A stretch of DNA of 64,000 nucleotides, from contig CAWZYM010000231.1 in assembly GCA_963966185.1 (NCBI GenBank), positions 576,001-640,000 of the forward strand. Reading direction: 5' to 3'. This stretch comes from Rhabditoides inermis (lineage: Eukaryota; Nematoda; Chromadorea; Rhabditida; Rhabditidae). Below the pieces are notes generated by a model. The model saw only the letters and a list, made by a program, of their open reading frames with translations. It was not told the DNA's origin and ran no database searches. A program made the position numbers and the translations under genes. Shown in pieces: positions 36,099 to 49,100 of the stretch (the first letter of the stretch is position 1; each line of letters starts with the position of its first letter).

Positions 36099-36167
36099 CT
36101 AATGAACTGACTTCCGTACATGCGTAGTGTTATCAATATCCACTGAGTTGCCGCAGAATAAAAGAAT

Positions 36168-37664
36168 TGATCTCGGGCGGGCTCGAACCGCCGACCTTCT
36201 GTGTGTTAGACAGATGTGATAACCACTACACCACGAGACCACATGTTCGCACGGCGATGGGACCGAGCTTTCCTCTCGCGGTAGCGAAGAATCGTTTTTC
36301 CCCAAAAAGACAAAACTACATGAACTGACTTCCGTACATGCGTAGTGTTATCACTATCCACTGAGTTGCCGCAGAATAAAAGAATCGATCTGGGGCGGGC
36401 TCGAACCGCCGACCTTCTGTGTGTTAGACAGATGTGATAACCACTACACCACGAGACCACGTTTTGATTCTTCAAAACTATCAACAAAATCATAAGAACA
36501 TCTTTTCGTGTGACGCAAAAGAATTGATCTCGGGCGGGCTCGAACCGCCGACCTTCTGTGTGTTAGACAGATGTGATAACCACTACACCACGAGACCACA
36601 TGTTCGCACAGCGATGGGACCGAGCTTTCCTCTCGCGGTAGCGAAGAATCGTTTTTCACCAAAAGACAAAACTACATGAACTGACTTCCGTACATGCGTA
36701 GTGTTATCACTATCCACTGAGTTGCCGCAGAATAAAAGAATTGATCTCGGGCGGGCTCGAACCGCCGACCTTCTGTGTGTTAGACAGATGTGATAACCAC
36801 TACACCACGAGACCACATGTTCCACAGTGATGAGACCGAGCTTTCCTCTCGCGGTAGCGAAGAATCGTTTTTCACCAAAAAGACAAAACTACATGAACTG
36901 ACTTCCGTACATGCGTAGTGTTATCACTATCCACTGAGTTGCCGCAGAATAAAATAATTGATCTCGGGCGGGGTCGAACCGCCGACCTTCTGTGTGTTAG
37001 ACAGATGTGATAACCACTACAACACGATACCACGTTTTAATGCTTCAAAACTATCAACAAAATCATAAGAACATCTTTTCGTGTGACGCAAAAGAATTGA
37101 TCTCGGGCGGGCTCGAACCGCCGACCTTCTGTGTGTTAGAAGATGTGATAACCACTACACCACGAGACCACGTTTTAATGCTTCAAAACTATCAACGAAA
37201 TCATAAGAACATCTTTTCGTGTGACGCAAAAGAATTGATCTCGGGCGGGCTCGAACCGCCGACCTTCTGTGTGTTAGACAGATGTGATAACCACTACACC
37301 ACGAGACCACGTTTTGATTCTTCAAAACTATCAACAAAATCATAAGAACATCTTTTCGTGTGACGCAAAAGAATTGATCTCGGGCGGGCTCGAACCGCCG
37401 ACCTTCTGTGTGTTAGACAGATGTGGTAACCACTACACCACGAGACCACATGTTCGCACAGCGATGGGACCGAGCTTTCCTCTCGCGGTAGCGAAGAATC
37501 GTTTTTCACCAAAAGATTAAACTACATGAACTGACTTCCGTACATGCGTAGTGTTATCAATATCCACTGAGTTGCCGCAGAATAAAAGAATTGATCTCGG
37601 GCGGGCTCGAACCGCCGACCTTCTGTGTGTTAGACAGATGTGATAACCACTACACCACGAGACC
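36168..37664 (-). tRNA. array block between element copies 1 and 2: 9 tRNA-Val genes
   Basis: Left coordinates: 36168, 36386, 36525, 36742, 36959, 37098 (72 nt), 37236, 37375, 37592. 36386 has C67 (mismatch with C6) and G73. 36959 has the acceptor/D-stem defects of 33517. 37098 has the anticodon-stem deletion of 33656. 37375 has a base-22 change. The junction of the 3,442-bp duplication lies inside or next to the 36168 gene. Confidence 0.92.
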
Positions 37665-37743
37665 ACATGTTCGCACAGCGATGGGACCGAGCTTTCCTCT
37701 CGCGGTAGCGAAGAATCGTTTTTTACCAAAAGACAAAACTACA

Positions 37744-39544
37744 TTATCTGTTAAAAAGTACTTGCGTAAAGCTATTAAGTTTGTCTTGACCCAATTCAAC
37801 AAAAGCGCATGCATAAAACGTTTACAAATACTAAAACAAACCTGCGCCTCTCTCTTTCCCCCCCCTCTCTCTCTTTCTTCTCTTCTCTCTCTCTCTCCGT
37901 CTTCTCTCTCTCTCTCTCTCTAGACGTATGACGTTATTCATTTATATTGTTAGAGTTCATCTGTTAGTGTCCACTGTCCGTTATGCGCAGGTTTGTGTTA
38001 GTATTTGTAAACGTTTTATGCATGCGCTTTTGTTGAATTGGGTCAAGACAAACTTAATAGCTTTACGCAAGTACTTTTTAACAGATAATATATGTGCTTT
38101 TGTTGAATTTCAGAGAAGTTTCTTCTCTTTCTGATTCCCAAGCTCTGTCGTTAATTAGTACGCATAGAACTATTATGTGATACATTTTATGATGTGACGC
38201 ACAATGTTGCGTGTATATGTAACTATATTTTTTGGTATTGCATAGAAACAATTCTAATCGACACTTCTCTGAATTACGGTCGCCGTTGTGTAAGTGTATG
38301 TCTGCGCTCTCACCCGACAGCGTGCTCTCTCGCGATTTCTCTGCGCGCCCTGCCCGCCTGCCGGTAGAGAGTCAGCGTTACCGGACACGACATCCACCCA
38401 ATGTAGAGTGTAGAGCTTCGTCTGTGTCCATGTCCATGCCATTTAGTATCCTCGCGTCATACTTCCACATGAGAGTACTTCCCGCCGCCTCACTGGTTTG
38501 TCAGGAAAGATTCTTGTCTATGACCGATCATTCGGCGGCGGGGCAAAATGAGAAGAGCCGACCGCACGCCGCGGGAAAAAATTTCTCATATATCCAAAAT
38601 ATAGTGTTATACATAGCCTTCCCGTCACGGTTTAAAAATCGTATTTCGAAATTATCTCTCTTCTCTCTCTTCTCCCTCTTCTCTCTCTTCTCTCTCTTCT
38701 CCCTGTTCTCTCTCTTCTCTCTCTTCTCTCTCTTCTCTCTCTTCTCTCTCTTTTCTCACTTCTCCCTCTTCTCCCTCTTCTCTTTTCTCTCTTTTCTCTT
38801 TTCTCTCTTTTCTCTTCTCTCTCTCTTCTCTCTCTATATATGTCTCTCTTTATCTCTCCCTCTCTCCTCTCTCTTTCCCCTCTCTCTCCTTCTTATCTCT
38901 CCCTCCCTCTCCCTCTTATTTCGAGATTCTCTCTCTTCTCTCTCTTCTCTCTCTTCTCTCTCTTCTCCCTCTTCTCTCTCTTCACTTCCCTCTCTCTTCT
39001 CTCTTCTCTCTCTTCTCTCTCTTCTCTCTCTTCTCTCTCTTCTCCCTCTTCTCTCTCTTCTCTTACTTCTCCCTCTTCTCCCTCTTCTCTCTCTTCTCTC
39101 TCTCTCTCTATATATATATGTCTATCTTTATCTCTCTCTCTCTCCCTCTCGCACGAGATGCTCGCTCTTCCTCTCGTTGTCTTTCACCCCCGACACCTGC
39201 ACTCTCGCCGCCGCCCGCAGCGAGGGGCGGGGCTCTGCACTTTTGGGTGCAAGTTGGGTGCACGTTGGAAAAAGTCGGCGGTCAGCGTGACGGGAAGGAA
39301 GGAAGGAAGGAAGCGCTGGCCTTTCGCCTAGTGCGCGCGCGGGATCGCGCATAACTTCTTTCAGAGAAGAGATACAAAGATGCCATCAATTAGTGATCTG
39401 GCCTACGGACCCGTGCGAATCTAACTAACATAAATTGGATGAGTTCACATTCCTGCTAACATGATTTTTGGATAGAGCTTCTTGAAAATTCTGGCGCGAG
39501 CCCTATCCTAAGCCAAAAAAGAGGGCGCTGCGCGCCCTCTCTAA
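37744..39544 (+). mobile_element. 1.8-kb non-coding element, copy 2
   Basis: Nearly identical to the copy 3,442 bp upstream, with a small change in the pyrimidine run near 37857. It sits in the same place of a B spacer and has the same flanking tRNA order, so it arose by duplication of the chromosomal segment and not by a new transposition. Confidence 0.7.
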
Positions 39545-39609
39545 TGAACTGACTTCCGTACATGCGTAGTGTTATCAATATCCACTGAGTTGCCGCAGAA
39601 TAAAAGAAT

Positions 39610-39682
39610 TGATCTCGGGCGGGCTCGAACCGCCGACCTTCTGTGTGTTAGACAGGTGTGATTACCACTACACCACGAGACC
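39610..39682 (-). tRNA. tRNA-Val(AAC) between element copies 2 and 3
   Basis: The only tRNA gene between the second and third element copies. It carries C27 (opposite A43, weakening the first anticodon-stem pair) and A20a. The same pair of changes occurs at 41699, which marks the two as products of the 2,089-bp duplication. Confidence 0.9.
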
Positions 39683-39832
39683 ACATGTTCGCACGGCGAT
39701 GGGACCGAGCTTTCCTCTCGCGGTAGCGAAGAATCGTTTTTCCCCAAAAAGACAAAACTACATGAACTGACTTCCGTACATGCGTAGTGTTATCACGCGA
39801 AGAATCGTTTTTTACCAAAAGACAAAACTACA

Positions 39833-41633
39833 TTATCTGTTAAAAAGTACTTGCGTAAAGCTATTAAGTTTGTCTTGACCCAATTCAACAAAAGCGCATG
39901 CATAAAACGTTTACAAATACTAAAACAAACCTGCGCCTCTCTCTTTCCCCCCCCTCTCTCTCTTTCTTCTCTTCTCTCTCTCTCTCCGTCTTCTCTCTCT
40001 CTCTCTCTCTAGACGTATGACGTTATTCATTTATATTGTTAGAGTTCATCTGTTAGTGTCCACTGTCCGTTATGCGCAGGTTTGTGTTAGTATTTGTAAA
40101 CGTTTTATGCATGCGCTTTTGTTGAATTGGGTCAAGACAAACTTAATAGCTTTACGCAAGTACTTTTTAACAGATAATATATGTGCTTTTGTTGAATTTC
40201 AGAGAAGTTTCTTCTCTTTCTGATTCCCAAGCTCTGTCGTTAATTAGTACGCATAGAACTATTATGTGATACATTTTATGATGTGACGCACAATGTTGCG
40301 TGTATATGTAACTATATTTTTTGGTATTGCATAGAAACAATTCTAATCGACACTTCTCTGAATTACGGTCGCCGTTGTGTAAGTGTATGTCTGCGCTCTC
40401 ACCCGACAGCGTGCTCTCTCGCGATTTCTCTGCGCGCCCTGCCCGCCTGCCGGTAGAGAGTCAGCGTTACCGGACACGACATCCACCCAATGTAGAGTGT
40501 AGAGCTTCGTCTGTGTCCATGTCCATGCCATTTAGTATCCTCGCGTCATACTTCCACATGAGAGTACTTCCCGCCGCCTCACTGGTTTGTCAGGAAAGAT
40601 TCTTGTCTATGACCGATCATTCGGCGGCGGGGCAAAATGAGAAGAGCCGACCGCACGCCGCGGGAAAAAATTTCTCATATATCCAAAATATAGTGTTATA
40701 CATAGCCTTCCCGTCACGGTTTAAAAATCGTATTTCGAAATTATCTCTCTTCTCTCTCTTCTCCCTCTTCTCTCTCTTCTCTCTCTTCTCCCTGTTCTCT
40801 CTCTTCTCTCTCTTCTCTCTCTTCTCTCTCTTCTCTCTCTTTTCTCACTTCTCCCTCTTCTCCCTCTTCTCTTTTCTCTCTTTTCTCTTTTCTCTCTTTT
40901 CTCTTCTCTCTCTCTTCTCTCTCTATATATGTCTCTCTTTATCTCTCCCTCTCTCCTCTCTCTTTCCCCTCTCTCTCCTTCTTATCTCTCCCTCCCTCTC
41001 CCTCTTATTTCGAGATTCTCTCTCTTCTCTCTCTTCTCTCTCTTCTCTCTCTTCTCCCTCTTCTCTCTCTTCACTTCCCTCTCTCTTCTCTCTTCTCTCT
41101 CTTCTCTCTCTTCTCTCTCTTCTCTCTCTTCTCCCTCTTCTCTCTCTTCTCTTACTTCTCCCTCTTCTCCCTCTTCTCTCTCTTCTCTCTCTCTCTCTAT
41201 ATATATATGTCTATCTTTATCTCTCTCTCTCTCCCTCTCGCACGAGATGCTCGCTCTTCCTCTCGTTGTCTTTCACCCCCGACACCTGCACTCTCGCCGC
41301 CGCCCGCAGCGAGGGGCGGGGCTCTGCACTTTTGGGTGCAAGTTGGGTGCACGTTGGAAAAAGTCGGCGGTCAGCGTGACGGGAAGGAAGGAAGGAAGGA
41401 AGCGCTGGCCTTTCGCCTAGTGCGCGCGCGGGATCGCGCATAACTTCTTTCAGAGAAGAGATACAAAGATGCCATCAATTAGTGATCTGGCCTACGGACC
41501 CGTGCGAATCTAACTAACATAAATTGGATGAGTTCACATTCCTGCTAACATGATTTTTGGATAGAGCTTCTTGAAAATTCTGGCGCGAGCCCTATCCTAA
41601 GCCAAAAAAGAGGGCGCTGCGCGCCCTCTCTAA
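39833..41633 (+). mobile_element. 1.8-kb non-coding element, copy 3
   Basis: Nearly identical to copy 2 and displaced by 2,089 bp. Its left flank is a truncated B spacer joined to another B spacer at 39796/39797, the junction of the 2,089-bp tandem duplication. Its right flank carries the same private tRNA variant as copy 2 (C27, A20a). Confidence 0.7.
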
Positions 41634-41698
41634 TGAACTGACTTCCGTACATGCGTAGTGTTATCAATATCCACTGAGTTGCCGCAGAATAAAAGAAT

Positions 41699-44600
41699 TG
41701 ATCTCGGGCGGGCTCGAACCGCCGACCTTCTGTGTGTTAGACAGGTGTGATTACCACTACACCACGAGACCACATGTTCGCACGGCGATGGGACCGAGCT
41801 TTCCTCTCGCGGTAGCGAAGAATCGTTTTTCCCCAAAAAGACAAAACTACATGAACTGACTTCCGTACATGCGTAGTGTTATCACTATCCACTGAGTTGC
41901 CGCAGAATAAAAGAATCGATCTGGGGCGGGCTCGAACCGCCGACCTTCTGTGTGTTAGACAGATGTGATAACCACTACACCACGAGACCACGTTTTGATT
42001 CTTCAAAACTATCAACAAAATCATAAGAACATCTTTTCGTGTGACGCAAAAGAATTGATCTCGGGCGGGCTCGAACCGCCGACCTTCTGTGTGTTAGACA
42101 GATGTGATAACCACTACACCACGAGACCACGTTTTGATTCTTCAAAACTATCAACAAAATCATAAGAACATCTTTTCGTGTGACGCAAAAGAATTGATCT
42201 CGGGCGGGCTCGAACCGCCGACCTTCTGTGTGTTAGACAGATGTGATAACCACTACACCACGAGACCACGTTTTGATTCTTCAAAACTATCAACAAAATC
42301 ATAAGAACATCTTTTCGTGTGACGCAAAAGAATTGATCTCGGGCGGGCTCGAACCGCCGACCTTCTGTGTGTTAGACAGATGTGATAACCACTACACCAC
42401 GAGACAACATGTTCGCACAGCGATGGGACCGAGCTTTCCTCTCGCGGTAGCGAAGAATCGTGTTTCACCAAAAGACAAAACTACATGAACTGACTTCCGT
42501 ACATGCGTAGTGTTATCACTATCCACTGAGTTGCGGCAGAATAAAAGAATTGATCTCAGGCGGGCTCGAACCGCCGACCTTCTGTGTGTTAGACAGATGT
42601 GATAACCACTACACCACGAGACCACGTTTTAATGCTTCAAAACTGCCAACAAAATCATAAGAACATCTTTTCGTGTGACGCAAAAGAATTGATCTCGGGC
42701 GGGCTCGAACCGCCGACCTTCTGTGTGTTAGACAGATGTGATAACCACTACACCACGAGACAAAATGTTCGCACAGCGATGGGACCGAGCTTTCCTCTCG
42801 CGGTAGCGAAGAATCGTTTTTCACCAAAAGACAAAACTACATGAACTGACTTCCGTACATGCGTAGTGTTATCACTATCCACTGAGTTGCGGCAGAATAA
42901 AAGAATTGATCTCAGGCGGGCTCGAACCGCCGACCTTCTGTGTGTTAGACAGATGTGATAACCACTACACCACGAGACCACGTTTTGATTCTTCAAAACT
43001 ATCAACAAAATCATAAGAACATCTTTTCGTGTGACGCAAAAGAATTGATCTCGGGCGGGCTCGAACCGCCGACCTTCTGTGTGTTAGACAGATGTGATAA
43101 CCACTACACCACGAGACCACGTTTTGATTCTTCAAAACTATCAACAAAATCATAAGAACATCTTTTCGTGTGACGCAAAAGAATTGATCTCGGGCGGGCT
43201 CGAACCGCCGACCTTCTGTGTGTTAGACAGATGTGATAACCACTACACCACGAGACAACATGTTCGCACAGCGATGGGACCGAGCTTTCCTCTCGCGGTA
43301 GCGAAGAATCGTTTTTCACCAAAAGACAAAACTACATGAACTGACTTCCGTACATGCGTAGTGTTATCACTATCCACTGAGTTGCGGCAGAATAAAAGAA
43401 TTGATCTCAGGCGGGCTCGAACCGCCGACCTTCTGTGTGTTAGACAGATGTGATAACCACTACACCACGAGACCACGTTTTGATTCTTCAAAACTATCAA
43501 CAAAATCATAAGAACATCTTTTCGTGTGACGCAAAAGAATTGATCTCGGGCGGGCTCGAACCGCCGACCTTCTGTGTGTTAGACAGATGTGATAACCACT
43601 ACACCACGAGACCACGTTTTAATGCTTCAAAACTTTCAACAAAATCATAAGAACATCTTTTCGTGTGACGCAAAAAATTGATCTCAAGCGGGCTCGAACC
43701 GCCGACCTTCTGTGTGTTAGACAGATGTGATAACCACTACACCACGAGACCACATGTTCGCACGGCGATGGGACCGAGCTTTCCTCTCGCGGTAGCGAAG
43801 AATCGTTTTCACCAAAAAGACAAAACTACATGAACTGACTTCCGTACATGCGTAGTGTTATCACTATCCACTGAGTTGCCGCAGAATAAAAGAATTGATC
43901 TCGGGCGGGCTCGAACCGCCGACCTTCTGTGTGTTAGACAGATGTGATAACCACTACACCACGAGACCACGTTTTAATGCTTCAAAACTATCAACAAAAT
44001 CATAAGAACATCTTTTCGTGTGACGCAAAAGAATTGATCTCGGGCGGGCTCAAACCGCCGACCTTCTGTGTGTTAGACAGATGTGATAACCACTACACCA
44101 CGAGACCACGTTTTGATTCTTCAAAACTATCAACAAAATCATAAGAACATCTTTTCGTGTGACGCAAAAGAATTGATCTCGGGCGGGCTCGAACCGCCGA
44201 CCTTCTGTGTGTTAGACAGATGTGATAACCACTACACCACGAGACCACATGTTCGCACGGCGATGGGACCGAGCTTTTCTCTCGCGGTAGCGAAGAATCG
44301 TTTTTCCCCAAAAAGACAAAACTACATGAACTGACTTCCGTACATGCGTAGTGTTATCACTGTTCACTGAGTTGCCGCAGAATAAAAGAATTGATCTCGG
44401 GCGGGCTCGAACCGCCGACCTTCTGTGTGTTAGACAGATGTGATAACCACTACACCACGAGACCACGTTTTGATTCTTCAAAACTATCAACAAAATCATA
44501 AGAACATCTTTTCGTGTGACGCAAAAAAATTGATCTCGGGCGGGCTCGAACCGCCGACCTTCTGTGTGTTAGACAGATGTGATAACCACTACACCACGAG

Positions 44601-46030
44601 ACCACATGTTCGCACGGCGATGGGACCGAGCTTTCCTCTCGCGGTAGCGAAGAATCGTTTTTCACCAAAAAGACAAAACTACATGAACTGACTTCCGTAC
44701 ATGCGTAGTGTTATCACTATCCACTGAGTTGCCGCAGAATAAAAGAATTGATCTCGGGCGGGCTCGAACCGCCGACCTTCTGTGTGTTAGACAGATGTGA
44801 TAACAACTACACCACGAGACCACGTTTTAATGCTTCAAAACTATCAACAAAATCATAAGAACATCTTTTCGTGTGACGCAAAAGAATTGATCTCGGGCGG
44901 GCTCGAACCGCCGACCTTCTGTGTGTTAGACAGATGTGATAACCACTACACCACGAGACCACATGTTCGCACAGCGATGGGACCGAGCTCTCCTCTCGCG
45001 GTAGCGAAGAATCGTTTTTTCACCAAAAGACAAAACTACATGAACTGACTTCCGTACATGCGTAGTGTTATCACTATCCACTGAGTTGCCGCAGAATAAA
45101 AGAATTGATCTCGGGCGGGCTCGAACCGCCGACCTTCTGTGTGTTAGACAGATGTGATAACCACTACACCACGAGACCACATGTTCGCACGGCGATGGGA
45201 CCGAGCTTTTCTCTCGCGGTAGCGAAGAATCGTTTTTCCCCAAAAAGACAAAACTACATGAACTGACTTCCGTACATGCGTAGTGTTATCACTGTTCACT
45301 GAGTTGCCGCAGAATAAAAGAATTGATCTCGGGCGGGCTCGAACCGCCGACCTTCTGTGTGTTAGACAGATGTGATAACCACTACACCACGAGACCACGT
45401 TTTGATTCTTCAAAACTATCAACAAAATCATAAGAACATCTTTTCGTGTGACGCAAAAAAATTGATCTCGGGCGGGCTCGAACCGCCGACCTTCTGTGTG
45501 TTAGACAGATGTGATAACCACTACACCACGAGACCACATGTTCGCACGGCGATGGGACCGAGCTTTCCTCTCGCGGTAGCGAAGAATCGTTTTTCACCAA
45601 AAAGACAAAACTACATGAACTGACTTCCGTACATGCGTAGTGTTATCACTATCCACTGAGTTGCCGCAGAATAAAAGAATTGATCTCGGGCGGGCTCGAA
45701 CCGCCGACCTTCTGTGTGTTAGACAGATGTGATAACAACTACACCACGAGACCACGTTTTAATGCTTCAAAACTATCAACAAAATCATAAGAACATCTTT
45801 TCGTGTGACGCAAAAGAATTGATCTCGGGCGGGCTCGAACCGCCGACCTTCTGTGTGTTAGACAGATGTGATAACCACTACACCACGAGACCACGTTTTA
45901 ATGCTTCAAAACTTTCAACAAAATCATAAGAACATCTTTTCGTGTGACGCAAAAAATTGATCTCAAGCGGGCTCGAACCGCCGACCTTCTGTGTGTTAGA
46001 CAGATGTGATAACCACTACACCACGAGACC
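41699..46030 (-). tRNA. array block: 26 tRNA-Val genes
   Basis: Left coordinates: 41699, 41917, 42056, 42195, 42334, 42551, 42690, 42907, 43046, 43185, 43402, 43541, 43679, 43896, 44035, 44174, 44392, 44531, 44749, 44888, 45106, 45324, 45463, 45681, 45820, 45958. T1 (no pair with C72) at 42334, 42690 and 43185. From 43679 on a new subfamily appears with T65 and T66 (two G-U pairs) and a T6 terminator (43679, 45958). T18 copies at 44749 and 45681. T56 at 44035. 44174-45105 is repeated from 45106 with a 932-bp period. Confidence 0.93.
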
Positions 46031-46174
46031 ACATGTTCGCACGGCGATGGGACCGAGCTTTCCTCTCGCGGTAGCGAAGAATCGTTTTCACCAAAAAGAC
46101 AAAACTACATGAACTGACTTCCGTACATGCGTAGTGTTATCACTATCCACTGAGTTGCCGCAGAATAAAAGAAT

Positions 46175-49100
46175 TGATCTCGGGCGGGCTCGAACCGCCG
46201 ACCTTCTGTGTGTTAGACAGATGTGATAACCACTACACCACGAGACCACGTTTTAATGCTTCAAAACTATCAACAAAATCATAAGAACATCTTTTCGTGT
46301 GACGCAAAAGAATTGATCTCGGGCGGGCTCGAACCGCCGACCTTCTGTGTGTTAGACAGATGTGATAACCACTACACCACGAGACCACGTTTTAATGCTT
46401 CAAAACTTTCAACAAAATCATAAGAACATCTTTTCGTGTGACGCAAAAAATTGATCTCAAGCGGGCTCGAACCGCCGACCTTCTGTGTGTTAGACAGATG
46501 TGATAACCACTACACCACGAGACCACATGTTCGCACGGCGATGGGACCGAGCTTTTCTCTCGCGGTAGCGAAGAATCGTTTTTCCCCAAAAAGACAAAAC
46601 CACATGAACTGACTTCCGTACATGCGTAGTGTTATCACTGTTCACTGAGTTGCCGCAGAATAAAAGAATTGATCTCGGGCGGGCTCGAACCGCCGACCTT
46701 CTGTGTGTTAGACAGATGTGATAACCACTACACCACGAGACCACGTTTTGATTCTTCAAAACTATCAACAAAATCATAAGAACATCTTTTCGTGTGACGC
46801 GAAAGAATTGATCTCGGGCGGGCTCGAACCGCCGACCTTCTGTGTGTTAGACAGATGTGATAACCACTACACCACGAGACCACATGTTCGCACGGCGATG
46901 GGACCGAGCTTTCCTCTCGCGGTAGCGAAGAATCGTTTTTCACCAAAAAGACAAAACTACATGAACTGACTTCCGTACATGCGTAGTGTTATCACTATCC
47001 ACTGAGTTGCCGCAGAATAAAAGAATTGATCTCGGGCGGGCTCGAACCGCCGACCTTCTGTGTGTTAGACAGATGTGATAACCACTACACCACGAGACCA
47101 CGTTTTAATGCTTCAAAACTATCAACAAAATCATAAGAACATCTTTTCGTGTGACGCAAAAGAATTGATCTCGGGCGGGCTCGAACCGCCGACCTTCTGT
47201 GTGTTAGACAGATGTGATAACCACTACACCACGAGACCACGTTTTAATGCTTCAAAACTTTCAACAAAATCATAAGAACATCTTTTCGTGTGACGCAAAA
47301 AATTGATCTCAAGCGGGCTCGAACCGCCGACCTTCTGTGTGTTAGACAGATGTGATAACCACTACACCACGAGACCACATGTTCGCACGGCGATGGGACC
47401 GAGCTTTTCTCTCGCGGTAGCGAAGAATCGTTTTTCCCCAAAAAGACAAAACTACATGAACTGACTTCCGTACATGCGTAGTGTTATCACTGTTCACTGA
47501 GTTGCCGCAGAATAAAAGAATTGATCTCGGGCGGGCTCGAACCGCCGACCTTCTGTGTGTTAGACAGATGTAATAACCACTACACCACGAGACCACGTTT
47601 TGATTCTTCAAAACTATCAACAAAATCATAAGAACATCTTTTCGTGTGACGCAAAAGAATTGATCTCGGGCGGGCTCGAACCGCCGACCTTCTGTGTGTT
47701 AGACAGATGTGATAACCACTACACCACGAGACCACATGTTCGCACGGCGATGGGACCGAGCTTTCCTCTCGCGGTAGCGAAGAATCGTTTTTCACCAAAA
47801 AGACAAAACTACATGAACTGACTTCCGTACATGCGTAGTGTTATCACTATCCACTGAGTTGCCGCAGAATAAAAGAATTGATCTCGGGCGGGCTCGAACC
47901 GCCGACCTTCTGTGTGTTAGACAGATGTGATAACAACTACACCACGAGATCACGTTTTAATGCTTCAAAACTATCAACAAAATCATAAGAACATCTTTTC
48001 GTGTGACGCAAAAGAATTGATCTCGGGCGGGCTCGAACCGCCGACCTTCTGTGTGTTAGACAGATGTGATAACCACTACACCACGAGACCACGTTTTAAT
48101 GCTTCAAAACTTTCAACAAAATCATAAGAACATCTTTTCGTGTGACGCAAAAAATTGATCTCAAGCGGGCTCGAACCGCCGACCTTCTGTGTGTTAGACA
48201 GATGTGATAACCACTACACCACGAGACCACATGTTCGCACGGCGATGGGACCGAGCTTTCCTCTCGCGGTAGCGAAGAATCGTTTTCACCAAAAAGACAA
48301 AACTACATGAACTGACTTCCGTACATGCGTAGTGTTATCACTATCCACTGAGTTGCCGCAGAATAAAAGAATTGATCTCGGGCGGGCTCGAACCGCCGAC
48401 CTTCTGTGTGTTAGACAGATGTGATAACCACTACACCACGAGACCACGTTTTAATGCTTCAAAACTATCAACAAAATCATAAGAACATCTTTTCGTGTGA
48501 CGCAAAAGAATTGATCTCGGGCGGGCTCGAACCGCCGACCTTCTGTGTGTTAGACAGATGTGATAACCACTACACCACGAGACCACATGTTCGCACGGCG
48601 ATGGGACCGAGCTTTCCTCTCGCGGTAGCGAAGAATCGTTTTTCACCAAAAAGACAAAACTACATGAACTGACTTCCGTACATGCGTAGTGTTATCACTA
48701 TCCACTGAGTTGCCGCAGAATAAAAGAATTGATCTCGGGCGGGCTCGAACCACCGACCTTCTGTGTGTTAGACAGATGTGATAACAACTACACCACGAGA
48801 TCACGTTTTAATGCTTCAAAACTATCAACAAAATCATAAGAACATCTTTTCGTGTGACGCAAAAGAATTGATCTCGGGCGGGCTCGAACCGCCGACCTTC
48901 TGTGTGTTAGACAGATGTGATAACCACTACACCACGAGACCACGTTTTAATGCTTCAAAACTTTCAACAAAATCATAAGAACATCTTTTCGTGTGACGCA
49001 AAAAATTGATCTCAAGCGGGCTCGAACCGCCGACCTTCTGTGTGTTAGACAGATGTGATAACCACTACACCACGAGACCACATGTTCGCACGGCGATGGG

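Larger units (their letters stand above)
34302..36102 (+). mobile_element. 1.8-kb non-coding element, copy 1 (Helitron-like 3' end)
   Basis: A 1,801-bp insertion splits a B spacer exactly between 'aaaactaca' and 'tgaactgac', that is between A and T, with no target duplication beyond a 2-bp AT microhomology. The right end is a 9-bp GC-rich hairpin followed directly by CTAA and then the host T, resembling the hairpin-CTRR end of Helitrons. The left end does not begin with the TC expected of Helitrons. From left to right it holds a 104-105-bp inverted repeat around a CT-rich loop, about 0.55 kb of non-repetitive DNA, a 0.5-kb CT-rich tract, a GC box ('ggggcgggg'), a short GGAA repeat, and the terminal hairpin. 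I see no transposase, Rep/helicase or other protein. A non-autonomous DNA element is the best reading; class assignment is tentative. Confidence 0.6.
32727..39609. repeat. 3,442-bp tandem duplication containing the 1.8-kb element
   Basis: The segment from about 32727-36167 recurs as 36168-39609. The left limit falls inside the tRNA gene at 32727 / 36168, since sequence to the left of that gene differs between copies while sequence to the right matches. This fits unequal crossing-over between tRNA genes. Small differences (C67 at 36386, a base-22 change at 37375) arose later. Confidence 0.8.
37708..41885. repeat. 2,089-bp tandem duplication (37708-39796 and 39797-41885)
   Basis: Each unit contains the end of a B spacer, one 1.8-kb element, one tRNA-Val gene and part of the next B spacer. 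At the junction 'gttatcac' is joined directly to 'gcgaagaatcg', two different points of the B spacer, with no shared bases. The right edge at 41885 continues into normal B-spacer sequence. Confidence 0.9.
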
